Shown here one piece after another: positions 1 through 8,351 of a DNA stretch of 15,416 nt. This DNA comes from a bacterium (GTDB lineage: Bacteria > Ratteibacteria > UBA8468 > B48-G9 > JAFGKM01). The DNA is taken from assembly GCA_035371905.1 (NCBI GenBank), contig DAORXQ010000035.1, positions 1 to 15,416 on the forward strand, written 5' to 3'. The translations under genes were made by a program, and so were the position numbers. The notes below the pieces were generated by a model. That model searched no databases, was not told where the DNA came from, and worked only from the letters and a program-made list of their open reading frames with translations. Each line of letters begins with the position of its first letter. The stretch's first letter is position 1.

Positions 1-836
1 TTTTAAGAAATTATGACTGGCTGGACCCGATAAGTTTTTATGAAAAATCATTAAAGTGGGGATTTGAAGATGGTAAACTTTATTATAATTTAGGAACAAT
101 TTATTACAGAATGAAAAATTATGAAAAAGCACTTGAATTATTTTCAAAATCCATTGATTTATTCAAAAATAAAAAACTTCCATATCTCGGTATTGCTTCC
201 TGTTATGCTAACATTGGAAAATATGATGAAGCAATAAATTATTATGAAAAGGTTCTTGAAATAGACCCTGATAATCCATTTGCTTTATGTTCTATTGCCA
301 CAATTTATTATAATCAGAGAAAAAAATCACTTACAGAAATATTTGAACTTTTAGATAAATGTATTAAAAAAAATCCAACTTACAGACCATCTTATGTTCT
401 TGCCGGAAGAATATTTTACGAAAATGATAATTTTAAAGAAAGTATAAAATTTTTTAAAATTGCAGTATCAATAGACCCAAATGATGACCTCTCACATTTA
501 TTACTTGGAATAAGTTATTTCAATACAGGCAATAAAGAAGAAGCAGAAAAACATCTAACAAAAGCATATAATCTAAATCCAAATAATTATGAAAATATTC
601 AAAATCTTGCCTTTTTCTATAAAATAACAGGAAAATTTGATAAAGCACTCATTCTCTATGAAGAAGCAATCAAATTAAAGCCTGATGATTTAGATACTTT
701 AAACGATATTGGTTTATGTTATGCAATGATTGGTGAAAAAGAAAAGGCAAAAAATATATGGGAAGAAATATTAAAGAAAAACCCGGATTATAAACCTGCA
801 AAAACAAATCTTCAAATACTTAAAAAAAATAACTAA
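1..836 (+). CDS. TPR-repeat protein, 5' end outside the window
   Basis: The reading frame is open from base 3 to the TAA at 834-836, so the first ATG at 111 is internal. The residues before it (YNLGTIYYRMKNYEKAL spans that ATG) already form a TPR helix pair. About 277 residues are visible, with seven consecutive tetratricopeptide repeats of about 34 aa, each showing the G-x-Y and A-x-x-x-Y/F spacing and ending in P-D-N, P-N-D or P-D-D turns. The visible part has no signal peptide, membrane segment or catalytic domain; an N-terminal domain could lie upstream. TPR arrays are protein-protein scaffolds, and nothing here identifies a partner. The gene converges on hypF: the two stop codons overlap at 833-836, leaving no room for a separate terminator. 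The repeat assignment is secure; the function is unknown. Confidence 0.9.
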   Translation, partial: LRNYDWLDPISFYEKSLKWGFEDGKLYYNLGTIYYRMKNYEKALELFSKSIDLFKNKKLPYLGIASCYANIGKYDEAINYYEKVLEIDPDNPFALCSIATIYYNQRKKSLTEIFELLDKCIKKNPTYRPSYVLAGRIFYENDNFKESIKFFKIAVSIDPNDDLSHLLLGISYFNTGNKEEAEKHLTKAYNLNPNNYENIQNLAFFYKITGKFDKALILYEEAIKLKPDDLDTLNDIGLCYAMIGEKEKAKNIWEEILKKNPDYKPAKTNLQILKKNN

Positions 837-3124
837 TTCTTTTTAAAAATACCTATAACTGCCTGACCGAGTGAAATACCACCATCATTTACAGGAACTT
901 TATTATGAATCAGAACATCAAACTTTTCTTTCTTAAGTTTTTTTAAAGTATCATTCAGTAAAAACATATTTTGAAAAACTCCTCCTGATAGAGCAACTTT
1001 ATTTATATCTCTTTCCTCCCTCAAAATTTTACACATATCCTTAATTATTTCTGAAACAGTTATATGAAATCTGTATGAAATTTCACCTGTTTTTAATCCT
1101 TTTTTCAAATCATCCGTTATTCCTTTTAAAATCATTTCCGGCTCTATGATATAACCAGTTTTTTCTTTATTTATTTTATACTCATAAGGTTTTAAATTTT
1201 TATTTTTTTCAATCTTCATCTCAAGTTCTATTGCTGCTTGCCCTTCATAATCAATCTTCTCTCTTATACTTAAAATTGAACTTACAGCATCAAAAAACCT
1301 TCCAAAACTTGAGTTTAAAAAAGTATTTATATTATTATCAACCATCTTCTTTATTATACCCCATTTTTTCATATCTATCTTTTTTACAAAATCTATATCT
1401 AAATTCAGGAAATCTTCCCCAAATACCATATAAAGATAAACTGTTCCTATTCTCCATACCTCTTTAATTGATATTTCTCCAGGTAAAGGGAAGTATCTTA
1501 AATGTCCAATCCTTTCAAAATTTTCATAATCACATATAAGAAATTCTCCCCCCCAAATTTTTCCATCCAGTCCATATCCAGTCCCATCAAAAGCAACTCC
1601 AATTACCTTTTCATTTTTTAAGAAATTGTCTGCCATGCAGGAAGTTATATGACTGTGGTGATGCTGAACATATATTTTTTCCCTATCAGGAAAAATTTCT
1701 TCTGCTATTTTTGAAGAAAAATATCCTGGATGCATATCACAGACAATTATCTCTGGCTCAACTTCAAGAATGTTTTTGAAAAGGTTTATTGACTTTTTAT
1801 ATGATTCAATTGATAATTCAGTTTCAAGGTCTCCTATATGCTGACTTAAATAAACATTTTTACTCTTTGTAAAAGAAAAAGTATTTTTCATATCACTTCC
1901 TGCTGAAAAAATTATTTTATTATAAGTATAAGGTATCTCAACAGGTGATGGAACAAATCCTCTTGACCTTCTTATAAAATAAATCTTTTTATTGAAAATC
2001 CTTAAGACAGAATCATCACAGTTTATATAAATTTTTCTGTTATGGGTCAAAAAAAAGTCACATATACCACTTAATCTTTTAAAAGCAATCTCATCTTCAT
2101 AAATAATTGGCTCTTCTGAAAAATTACCACTTGTCATAACAAGAACATTTAAATTCTTACCAAAATGGAATAAAAGGTGATGAACAGGTGTATAGGGAAG
2201 AAAAAATCCCAGGTAATTGTTTTCAGGTGCAATTTCATAAGGAAGGATTTCATTTTTCTTTTTCAGAAGGACAATTGGTGTCTGCCAGGATTTCAGCAAC
2301 TTTTTTTCAAAATTATTTATATAGCAGAATTTCTCTATAACTTTTAAATTTCTTGCCATTAAAGCAAATGGTTTCCCGTATCTTTTCTTCCTTTCCCTTA
2401 AAAATTTAACTGCCTTTTCATTTTCAGCATCACATGCAAGATGATAACCACCAATTCCTTTAATTCCCAATATTTTCCCCATTTTAATTAATTCTGAGCC
2501 CTTTTTAATAGCATCAACATTTTCAGCAACTTCTTTCCCTTTATTATCAAAAAGTTTTAAAGTTGGACCGCATGTAAAACAGCAGTTTGGTTGGGCATGA
2601 AATCTTCTTGAATAAACATCTTTATATTCCTTCTGACAGGTATCACACATAATAAATTCATCCATAGTTGTATTTTTTCTATCATAAGGAACTTTTTTTA
2701 CAATTGTAAATCTCGGACCACAATCAGTACAGTTAATGAAAGGAAAAAGATACCTTCTATTTTTTTGATTGAAAAGTTCTCTTAAACATTTTTCACAGGT
2801 TGCTATATCAGGAGATATTTCAACTTCTCTTGTTTCTTCTTTTTTACTTTTAAGTATAAAAAAATCTTTCTCATTTTTAATATCTATCTTTCTTATATCT
2901 ATTTCTTTTATCTCTGCTTTTGAAGGAGGGGATTTTCTTATTCTTTCTATAAAATATTCAATTTTGTTTTTCTCTCCTTCTATTTCAATCAAAACACCAC
3001 TTCCTGTATTACAAACATATCCTTTCAAACCCAAATTTTTTGCATATCTGTATATAGTAGGTCTGAAACCAACTCCCTGAACCTTTCCTTTTACCAAAAT
3101 TCTATATCTTTCTTCCAATTTCAT
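833..3124 (-). CDS. hypF: Carbamoyltransferase HypF, [NiFe]-hydrogenase maturation
   Basis: HypF makes the cyanide ligands of the [NiFe] active site. It converts carbamoyl phosphate and ATP to a carbamoyl adenylate and passes the carbamoyl group to the C-terminal cysteine of HypE. All domains are present in the normal order in 763 aa. The acylphosphatase domain has VQGVGFRP near residues 15-22. The zinc fingers have CxxC pairs at 110/113, 132/135, 160/163 and 182/185. The YrdC-like nucleotide-binding domain spans about 200-400, with KRYGKPFALM and RRSRG. The Kae1-like domain has HHHSH at 488-492, DGTGYG at 513-518, SGGVFQN at 713-719 and NDGG at 746-749. The ATG overlaps the upstream flavodoxin-like gene's stop (ATGA, 3121-3124), so translation is probably coupled. 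hypC, hypD and hypE are not in the window; hypA and hypB lie in the divergent operon. No residue looks damaged. Confidence 0.97.
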   Translation of the reverse strand: MKLEERYRILVKGKVQGVGFRPTIYRYAKNLGLKGYVCNTGSGVLIEIEGEKNKIEYFIERIRKSPPSKAEIKEIDIRKIDIKNEKDFFILKSKKEETREVEISPDIATCEKCLRELFNQKNRRYLFPFINCTDCGPRFTIVKKVPYDRKNTTMDEFIMCDTCQKEYKDVYSRRFHAQPNCCFTCGPTLKLFDNKGKEVAENVDAIKKGSELIKMGKILGIKGIGGYHLACDAENEKAVKFLRERKKRYGKPFALMARNLKVIEKFCYINNFEKKLLKSWQTPIVLLKKKNEILPYEIAPENNYLGFFLPYTPVHHLLFHFGKNLNVLVMTSGNFSEEPIIYEDEIAFKRLSGICDFFLTHNRKIYINCDDSVLRIFNKKIYFIRRSRGFVPSPVEIPYTYNKIIFSAGSDMKNTFSFTKSKNVYLSQHIGDLETELSIESYKKSINLFKNILEVEPEIIVCDMHPGYFSSKIAEEIFPDREKIYVQHHHSHITSCMADNFLKNEKVIGVAFDGTGYGLDGKIWGGEFLICDYENFERIGHLRYFPLPGEISIKEVWRIGTVYLYMVFGEDFLNLDIDFVKKIDMKKWGIIKKMVDNNINTFLNSSFGRFFDAVSSILSIREKIDYEGQAAIELEMKIEKNKNLKPYEYKINKEKTGYIIEPEMILKGITDDLKKGLKTGEISYRFHITVSEIIKDMCKILREERDINKVALSGGVFQNMFLLNDTLKKLKKEKFDVLIHNKVPVNDGGISLGQAVIGIFKKN

Positions 3125-3561
3125 CCTTTAATAATCCTTGCAAACTTCTTTCCTGCTTCTATAAGTTTTTCCTCATCTTCTTTATTTGGTGCATTTTTTA
3201 TAAGTATCGGGTCTAAAACTTTTTTAAATTTAAAACTTGCAGCAATTTTTTCTATACTTTCAATTGCTTTTCCACCTCCACCATGAGTTAAAAAGGCAAA
3301 ATATGGTTTTCCTTCAACTTTTCCCCTTGAAGGATAAAAAGTCCTGTCAAAAAAGTCCTTCAGTCCTCCAGCCATATAACTGAAATAATCAGGCGAACCA
3401 ATAACTATACCATCACAGGAAAGTAAATCGTCAATATCTGCATCTATTCCCTTTTTCAGTACTACTTCAAGCCCTTCACTCTCAATTCCTTTTTTTATAA
3501 TTTCTGCTGCTTTTTCAGTATTTCCACCAAGAGTATAATAAACAATCAATATTTTTCTCAT
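3121..3561 (-). CDS. Flavodoxin-like FMN protein
   Basis: This is a 146-aa single-domain protein of the flavodoxin fold. It starts with a beta strand (RKILIVYYT) followed by the phosphate-binding loop TLGGNTEKAA at residues 10-19. A second flavin-contact loop is at about 55-66 (GSPDYFSYMAGG), and a third glycine-rich loop, LTHGGGGKA, is at about 91-99. Length and motifs fit flavodoxins and small NAD(P)H:FMN reductases; I cannot separate an electron carrier from an enzyme. A strong SD (AGGAGGTG on the minus strand, 3566-3573) lies 4 nt before the ATG. The gene overlaps hypF by ATGA and the preceding small ORF by another ATGA. The operon position suggests redox work linked to hydrogenase metabolism, which is inference. 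Confidence 0.88.
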   Translation of the reverse strand: MRKILIVYYTLGGNTEKAAEIIKKGIESEGLEVVLKKGIDADIDDLLSCDGIVIGSPDYFSYMAGGLKDFFDRTFYPSRGKVEGKPYFAFLTHGGGGKAIESIEKIAASFKFKKVLDPILIKNAPNKEDEEKLIEAGKKFARIIKG

Positions 3562-3644
3562 TTTTCACCTCCTGTTTTCATTTTTATTTTATCATTTATA
3601 TTTTTTAAATCTAACAAGTTTTCAAAAATCTCTACATCAAACAT
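3558..3644 (-). CDS. Possible 28-aa small protein or leader peptide upstream of the flavodoxin-like gene
   Basis: A short reading frame starts at an ATG (complement of 3642-3644) preceded by a good SD, AAGGAG (complement of 3650-3655), at 6-nt spacing. It runs 28 codons, begins MFDVEIFENLLDLKN and ends KMKTGGEK. Its TGA overlaps the flavodoxin-like ATG as ATGA, the same junction used by several real gene pairs here. The peptide is charged and soluble, with no membrane helix, no cysteines and no run of regulatory codons typical of an amino-acid attenuator. I recognise no family. It could be a small protein, a leader that couples translation of the next gene, or a chance frame. The SD plus the coupled stop are the only evidence. 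Confidence 0.45.
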   Translation of the reverse strand: MFDVEIFENLLDLKNINDKIKMKTGGEK

Positions 3645-3726
3645 AATTTTCTCCTTAGAAGTTGATAAAATACAAATAGAAAAAATTTTTCTTTTTCACC
3701 TATCTTAACCTGAAAGAAAATTTTAC

Positions 3727-3755
3727 TTGACAAAAAAAAATTTAGGGTATATTAT
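3727..3755 (+). promoter_or_regulatory. Sigma-70 promoter of the Mrp-hyp operon
   Basis: TTGACA at 3727-3732 (perfect -35) is followed by a 17-bp spacer and TATTAT at 3750-3755 (-10, one mismatch). Transcription would start near 3762, giving a leader of about 45 nt before the ATG at 3807. The spacer begins with an A-tract. This is the best promoter match in the window and sits at the head of the long operon. Confidence 0.7.
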
Positions 3756-3770
3756 TATTTACATTTTTAT

Positions 3771-3788
3771 TTGTGATTTTTTTCACAA
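3771..3788. promoter_or_regulatory. Rex-like operator palindrome TTGTGA-N6-TCACAA
   Basis: An 18-bp inverted repeat, TTGTGA-TTTTTT-TCACAA, has one further pairing base on each side (T3770/A3789). The known Rex operator is TTGTGAA-N4-TTCACAA; this site matches 13 of the 14 specified positions. It lies between the predicted transcription start (about 3762) and the start codon at 3807, where a bound repressor would block the promoter. Rex senses the NADH/NAD+ ratio and represses redox and hydrogen genes in many anaerobes. The half-sites also fit CRP-type TGTGA-N6-TCACA. Position and gene content favour Rex, but no rex gene is in the window. Confidence 0.6.
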
Positions 3789-3806
3789 AGTAAAGAAATT
3801 TTAAAA

Positions 3807-5180
3807 ATGATACTATTAATTTTACTTTTGCCTTTTTTAGGAGCATTTTTGAGAAAGTTTTTTCCAAAGAGATTTTCTCTTTTTATTGCAACTTTAATTA
3901 CACTTATAGAAATTTTACTGATTTTTTATTTTGTTCAAATTACAGAAAATGTTTATGAAATGAAGTTTGATTTGGGTGGTATTTTATTCATATATGATGA
4001 CCTTGGAATAATCTTTTCAATTACATCATGCTTTATTGCTTTTTTAATTTTTCTTTATTCCTTTGGATACTTTAAAGAGGAAAAAGAAAGGGATTATTTC
4101 AGTTTCTGGGGTTTGATTTTTCTCGGAAGTATGCTCGGAGTTATTTTTTCAGACAATTTAATTTCTCTTTATTTTTTCTGGGAAATTGCAGGTCTATGTT
4201 CTTATAGATTAATCGGGTTTTATAGAGAAAAAGAGCATCTTCTGAAAGCAGACAAAGCATTTATGATAACAGTTGCAGGTGCTGGAATTATGTTTTTATC
4301 TTTTGCATACATATATTCAATTACAGGGACTTTTTCTCTTTCTGAAATGAAAGGCATTTCTGTTTCTCCTTTTGTTTTTCTTTTGTTTTTTATAGGGGTT
4401 ATAACAAAATCAGCAACTTTTCCTTTTCATACATGGCTTCCAGATGCTTCAGTTGCTCCCACTCCTGTTACTGCATTTCTTCATGCAGCAGTTCTTGTAA
4501 AAATTGGTATTTATGGACTTTTAAGGATTTTCTGGAAGACACTAACAGTTGAAGGAAATATTGTCTGGGCATTGTATCTATGTATATTCAGCAGTTTAAT
4601 AGCAGGTATTGTTGCTTTGATTGAAAATGATTTTAAAAAAATTCTTGCTTATTCAACTGTAAGTCAACTTGGATTTTTAATAACAGGTATCCTTACTTTT
4701 AATAATACAGGCATATCAGGGTCTTTAATTTTTTATATTGCACATGCTCTTGGAAAAGGAGGATTATTTTTAACTGCAGGACTTATGGAAAAAGTTTTTA
4801 AAACAAAAGATATAACAAAAATGGGTGGAGTTATGAAAAATATGCCCTTTTTAACTTTTGGGTATCTTTTTTCAATGTTTTCTGTTATAGGAATTCCACC
4901 TTTTGCTGGTTTTTTTGGTAAAATCAATATCATAATGGGCGTCTTAAAAAATCATTTACTGTTTGCTGGCTTTTTTTTAATTATAAGTTCAATACTTACA
5001 CTTTTATATTTATGGAGAACATTTAAGTATGTTTTTATATTTGAAAATGCAACTTCTAATTTTGATTTTAATTATAAGGGCTCAAAAATAATGACTTTTT
5101 CTATTTTAACACTTGGTCTTTTTTCTTTTTTAATAGGTATAATGTTATTTTTTGTTAAAGGAGGAATTTTTGGATATTAA
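3807..5180 (+). CDS. NuoL/MrpA-like ion-translocating antiporter subunit
   Basis: This is a 457-aa polytopic membrane protein of the proton-conducting transporter family (Complex I ND5, MrpA, NuoL), with about 14 hydrophobic helices. The ion-channel residues conserved in the family are in place: Glu126 in FFWEIAGLCSY, Lys201 in VITKSATFPF, His226 and Lys232 in LHAAVLVKIGIYG, and Lys317 in HALGKGG. HTWLPDASVAPTPV at 208-221 is the NuoL/MrpA signature. Usual MrpA proteins carry a C-terminal extension equivalent to MbhD+MbhE; here the protein ends soon after the antiporter core, and that extension is a separate gene two positions downstream. This is the first gene of the operon, behind a strong promoter but with only a weak SD. 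It probably moves H+ or Na+ across the cytoplasmic membrane. Confidence 0.9.
   Translation: MILLILLLPFLGAFLRKFFPKRFSLFIATLITLIEILLIFYFVQITENVYEMKFDLGGILFIYDDLGIIFSITSCFIAFLIFLYSFGYFKEEKERDYFSFWGLIFLGSMLGVIFSDNLISLYFFWEIAGLCSYRLIGFYREKEHLLKADKAFMITVAGAGIMFLSFAYIYSITGTFSLSEMKGISVSPFVFLLFFIGVITKSATFPFHTWLPDASVAPTPVTAFLHAAVLVKIGIYGLLRIFWKTLTVEGNIVWALYLCIFSSLIAGIVALIENDFKKILAYSTVSQLGFLITGILTFNNTGISGSLIFYIAHALGKGGLFLTAGLMEKVFKTKDITKMGGVMKNMPFLTFGYLFSMFSVIGIPPFAGFFGKINIIMGVLKNHLLFAGFFLIISSILTLLYLWRTFKYVFIFENATSNFDFNYKGSKIMTFSILTLGLFSFLIGIMLFFVKGGIFGY
5157..5164 (+). promoter_or_regulatory. Ribosome binding site AAAGGAGG that selects a TTG start
   Basis: AAAGGAGG lies 5 nt before the TTG at 5170-5172. 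It overlaps the codons that follow an earlier in-frame TTG at 5152, which has no such site of its own. It therefore places the start of the next gene at 5170, not 5152. Confidence 0.75.
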
Positions 5181-7011
5181 ATTGTTATTTTTACCTGTTT
5201 TTGTAAGTTTTGGTTTTTCGTTTCTTAATCTTTTATTTTATGGAATTGGCAGGAATATCAGAAAATATCTTTCTATTTTTGGTTCTTTATTAGTACTCAT
5301 TTCATCTATTTATATTTTGAAATACTCTGTCGCCCTTCATTCCAGTACATTACCAAACTGGGAAAATTTAAGTATATTTTTTGCAATATTAATTTCTGCT
5401 ATAAGTTTATTCTGCATAATTTACTCTCAGTGGTATAATCCATCTGCAAATTTTGTTTATGATTCTTTGTTTTTCCTTTTTACAGGTTCAATGCTTGGTG
5501 TAGTTTTATCAGGTTCTTTAATATATTTTTATGTCTTCTGGGAATTGATGACAATTTCAAGTTTCTTTCTTGTTCTTTATGAAAATACAGAAGAGTCAAA
5601 AAATGCTTCAATAAAATATATTGTAATGACCGGTGCTGGAAGTATTTTCCTTTTATTTGGAATTATAGGAGTAAATTTCATTGAAAAAGGGATTATATGG
5701 AAGCATTTATTTTTCTTCTCAATTTTTATTGGAGCAGGTGTTAAAAGCGGGCTTTTCCCTTTATATAGTTGGGTTCCAGAAACATATCCTTCGTCACCAA
5801 CCCCAATAAGCGCAATCCTATCAGGTCTTGCAAGCAAAATGGGAATATATGCTTTTATTAAATTTTATTTTACTATTTTTCAACCAGGATGGTCTATTGC
5901 CTGGGAAAATTTAATGATTATTACTGGAATGATTACACTTTTATCAGGAGTTTTACTTGCTTTAATACAGCATGATATTAAAAGATTGCTTGCATATCAC
6001 AGTATAAGCCAGATTGGTTATATCTTCCTTGGAATTGCCTGTGGAACTTCAATTGGATTATGTGGAGGTCTTTATCATCTTCTAAATCACTCAATATTTA
6101 AATCACTTCTTTTCCTTGGAGCAGGTATCTTAATAAAAATGACACATTCAAGAGAACTTGAAAAATATGGAAGATTTTCTTCTATATTACCATTTACTTT
6201 TTATACTTTCTCAATTGCATCACTATCTATTTCAGGAATTCCACCTTTCAATGGTTTTGTTTCAAAATGGATAATATGTCAGGCACTTCTTGAAAAGAAA
6301 ACAGGTATATCAATTTTTGCAATGATAATTTCTTTACTTGGAAGTGCTTTAACACTGGCTTCTTTCATTAAAGTATTAAATGATGCATTTCTTGGAGTTG
6401 GAAAGGGTGAAATTAAAGAAAAAATTAATGAAAGGACACCGCTTATCATAATACCTTTTGGATTTCTTGCCCTTGGTTGTATAGTTTTCGGGATTTCTCC
6501 TTCCCTTGTCATAAATAAAATATTCAGCCCGATTATAGGAAGTATTCCAACTCTGAATATAAAACTTATTAATTTTATAAGTTTCTGGGGATATCTTTCA
6601 ATACTTGTTTTATTTGCCGGTTATATTTATTTATCAAGACAGACACGAAAATTTAAAGAAAAGAAAGTTTTTGTTGGAGGTGAAAACATACCAAAAGAAA
6701 TAACTGATTTTGACGGTTCTCATTTTTACAAAACTGTTTATGAAACAAATGGTATAAAGGACTTTTATGAAATTGAAAGGAAAGGATTATTTGACTCTTA
6801 CAGGATTTCTGAAAAACTTTTCAATTTTTCAAGTAGGATTTCAAATAAAATTGAGATTTTTTTCAGCGATGTAATTTATCAAAAAGGAAGGGAAATTATT
6901 CTATTTATTACAGAAAAATTCAGGACTTTTCAAAATGGACTTTTACCAAGATATATTTTCTGGATTATGGCTGGTTTGATATTTATAATGGAGGTATTAA
7001 AAAGATGGTAA
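5170..7011 (+). CDS. Second long antiporter-like subunit (HyfB/NuoL-like) with a C-terminal extension
   Basis: This is a membrane protein of about 613 aa from the same transporter family as the gene before it. I place the start at TTG 5170 because AAAGGAGG sits 5 nt upstream; the frame is also open to a TTG at 5152. The family's charged residues are present: Glu125 in VFWELMTISS, Lys192 in GVKSGLFPLYSWVP, Lys223 in LASKMGIY and Lys311 in NHSIFKSLLFL. ISGIPPFNGF marks a later helix. After about residue 490 it continues with a polar stretch beginning FVGGENIPKEIT and rich in charged residues, then a final hydrophobic helix near the end. This long tail resembles HyfB/HycC-type hydrogenase membrane subunits more than MrpD. 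The start overlaps the upstream gene by 11 nt. It is an extra subunit relative to the standard MrpA-G set. Confidence 0.88.
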   Translation: MDIKLLFLPVFVSFGFSFLNLLFYGIGRNIRKYLSIFGSLLVLISSIYILKYSVALHSSTLPNWENLSIFFAILISAISLFCIIYSQWYNPSANFVYDSLFFLFTGSMLGVVLSGSLIYFYVFWELMTISSFFLVLYENTEESKNASIKYIVMTGAGSIFLLFGIIGVNFIEKGIIWKHLFFFSIFIGAGVKSGLFPLYSWVPETYPSSPTPISAILSGLASKMGIYAFIKFYFTIFQPGWSIAWENLMIITGMITLLSGVLLALIQHDIKRLLAYHSISQIGYIFLGIACGTSIGLCGGLYHLLNHSIFKSLLFLGAGILIKMTHSRELEKYGRFSSILPFTFYTFSIASLSISGIPPFNGFVSKWIICQALLEKKTGISIFAMIISLLGSALTLASFIKVLNDAFLGVGKGEIKEKINERTPLIIIPFGFLALGCIVFGISPSLVINKIFSPIIGSIPTLNIKLINFISFWGYLSILVLFAGYIYLSRQTRKFKEKKVFVGGENIPKEITDFDGSHFYKTVYETNGIKDFYEIERKGLFDSYRISEKLFNFSSRISNKIEIFFSDVIYQKGREIILFITEKFRTFQNGLLPRYIFWIMAGLIFIMEVLKRW

Positions 7012-7538
7012 CCAATATATTTTTTCATGTGTTTTTGCTTTCCATGATGGTAATTGGTTCTATGGTTGCTGTATTTTCAAGAAAACTTATATCCTCTCTT
7101 GTTTCTCTTGGAACAGTTGGAATGCTTATAAGTATATACTTTTTAATTCTTGGTGCTCCTGATATAGCAATAACACAACTTGTTGTTGAAGTTTTGGCAT
7201 TAATTATTTTATTATGTGCAATTACAGGAAGGGATGTTACTGCAGATATGACTTCTTCAAAGGTTTATGTTTTTCTCTTCATTTTTATATTTGTAATTTC
7301 AATTCTCACTTTTATTTCCTATTCTAATTTTATATTCCCTGAATTTGGAAATACAAATATGCGGGTTGGAAAAGAGTATTTATATCTTGCAACGGAAAAA
7401 TTAAAATCAGCAAATGCAGTGACAGCAATAGTTCTTGATTTCAGAGGATATGATACAATAGGTGAAGCAACTGTTATATTCACTGCAATTATAGGCGTTA
7501 TGGTTCTTTTAAGAAAAAAAGGAAAAAAAGATGAATAA
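7005..7538 (+). CDS. Fused MbhD-MbhE-like subunit (MrpA C-terminal part)
   Basis: This is a 177-aa membrane protein with two recognisable parts. The N-terminal half is MbhD-like (DUF4040), with APDIAITQLVVE at 51-62, the signature of the MrpA C-terminal region. The C-terminal part is MbhE-like, with LDFRGYDTIGEATV at 144-157. In Mrp antiporters these form the tail of the large MrpA; in the archaeal Mbh hydrogenase they are two proteins, MbhD and MbhE. Here they are one stand-alone protein. The ATG overlaps the previous stop (7005-7011) and has GGAGGT at 6990-6995. In solved Mbh/Mrp structures these helices line part of the ion path between the antiporter-like subunits. Confidence 0.88.
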   Translation: MVTNIFFHVFLLSMMVIGSMVAVFSRKLISSLVSLGTVGMLISIYFLILGAPDIAITQLVVEVLALIILLCAITGRDVTADMTSSKVYVFLFIFIFVISILTFISYSNFIFPEFGNTNMRVGKEYLYLATEKLKSANAVTAIVLDFRGYDTIGEATVIFTAIIGVMVLLRKKGKKDE

Positions 7539-8004
7539 GGGTATGAGTGAAATTGTAAAGACAATAAGTAAGATAGTTGTTCCATTCATTATTATTTTTG
7601 GTATTTCAGTTATTTTTTATGGACATTTAACTCCAGGAGGTGGCTTTCCCGGGGGTGTTATAATTTCTGCTTCATTTGTACTTTTGCTTCTTGCATATGG
7701 AAGAGAAAAGGTCTTATCTAAACTATCCCTTTATAAAAGTGATATTTTACATGACATTGGAGCGATTATGTTTTTATCTGTATCTTTAATCGGTTTTGCT
7801 GGTGGTGTATTTTTCTTAAATATTTTTAACAAAGGTAAACTCTTTTCACTTTGGAGTGGAGGAAATTTATTGTTCAGTAATATTGCAATAGGACTTAAAG
7901 TTGGAACAAGTTTATTCCTTGGAATAACTTTACTTTCAATGGCAAGAATAATCCATAAAGAAAACAAAATTGAATTTTACGAAAAGGAGGAAGATATTAA
8001 ATGA
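7531..8004 (+). CDS. mrpB: Mrp antiporter subunit B (MrpB/MbhF-like)
   Basis: This 157-aa protein has about four membrane helices and the MrpB/MbhF signature GHLTPGGGFPGGVIIS at residues 31-46. It overlaps the end of the MbhD-MbhE fusion by 8 nt. The ATG at 7531 has an AAAGGA SD at 8-nt spacing; a second in-frame ATG at 7543 (MSEIVKT) would give a more typical family N-terminus and cannot be excluded. The C-terminal tail is charged (KEEDIK) and cytoplasmic by prediction. MrpB is a small structural subunit of the antiporter complex. Confidence 0.92.
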   Translation: MNKGMSEIVKTISKIVVPFIIIFGISVIFYGHLTPGGGFPGGVIISASFVLLLLAYGREKVLSKLSLYKSDILHDIGAIMFLSVSLIGFAGGVFFLNIFNKGKLFSLWSGGNLLFSNIAIGLKVGTSLFLGITLLSMARIIHKENKIEFYEKEEDIK

Positions 8005-8351
8005 TTGTTTACATATTTATTGCTTTTATGTTTTTTATCGGGATATACGGAATGATGGCTAAAAAAAATATAATTAAGATGATTATTGGAATGAATATAA
8101 TAGGTTATGCAGTCAATTTATTTTTTATAGTTCTTGGTTATAAGAGCGGAGGAATTCAGCCAATACTTGTTCCGGGGATGGATATAAAAGAATTTGTAGA
8201 AAGAGCAGTAAATCCTTTACCTCAGGCACTTGTTTTAACTTCCATAGTTATAGATTTATCAATTATATGTTTTCTTGCTGCTTTATCAATAAGGATTTAT
8301 GAAAAATACGGTACTTTTGACCTTGAAAAAATAAGGAGGTTAAAAGGATGA
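8001..8351 (+). CDS. mrpC: Mrp antiporter subunit C (MrpC/MbhG, NuoK-like)
   Basis: This 116-aa protein has three membrane helices and is homologous to NuoK of Complex I. The family signature NPLPQALVLTSIVI is at residues 71-84. The ATG overlaps the mrpB stop as ATGA, with AAGGAGG at 7984-7990. The length is normal for the family. MrpC packs between the MrpA-like and MrpD-like subunits in known structures. Confidence 0.93.
   Translation: MIVYIFIAFMFFIGIYGMMAKKNIIKMIIGMNIIGYAVNLFFIVLGYKSGGIQPILVPGMDIKEFVERAVNPLPQALVLTSIVIDLSIICFLAALSIRIYEKYGTFDLEKIRRLKG

Noticed and set aside
111..836. ATG at 111 as the start of the TPR protein
   Set aside because: The frame is open to the left edge and the upstream residues complete a TPR motif, so 111 is internal.
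2769..3080. Open frames antisense to hypF (also 1231-1467)
   Set aside because: They lie wholly inside the confident hypF gene, have no SD and show no recognisable domain.
5152..5169. TTG at 5152 as start of the second antiporter-like gene
   Set aside because: The AAAGGAGG ribosome site lies after it and is correctly spaced for TTG 5170.
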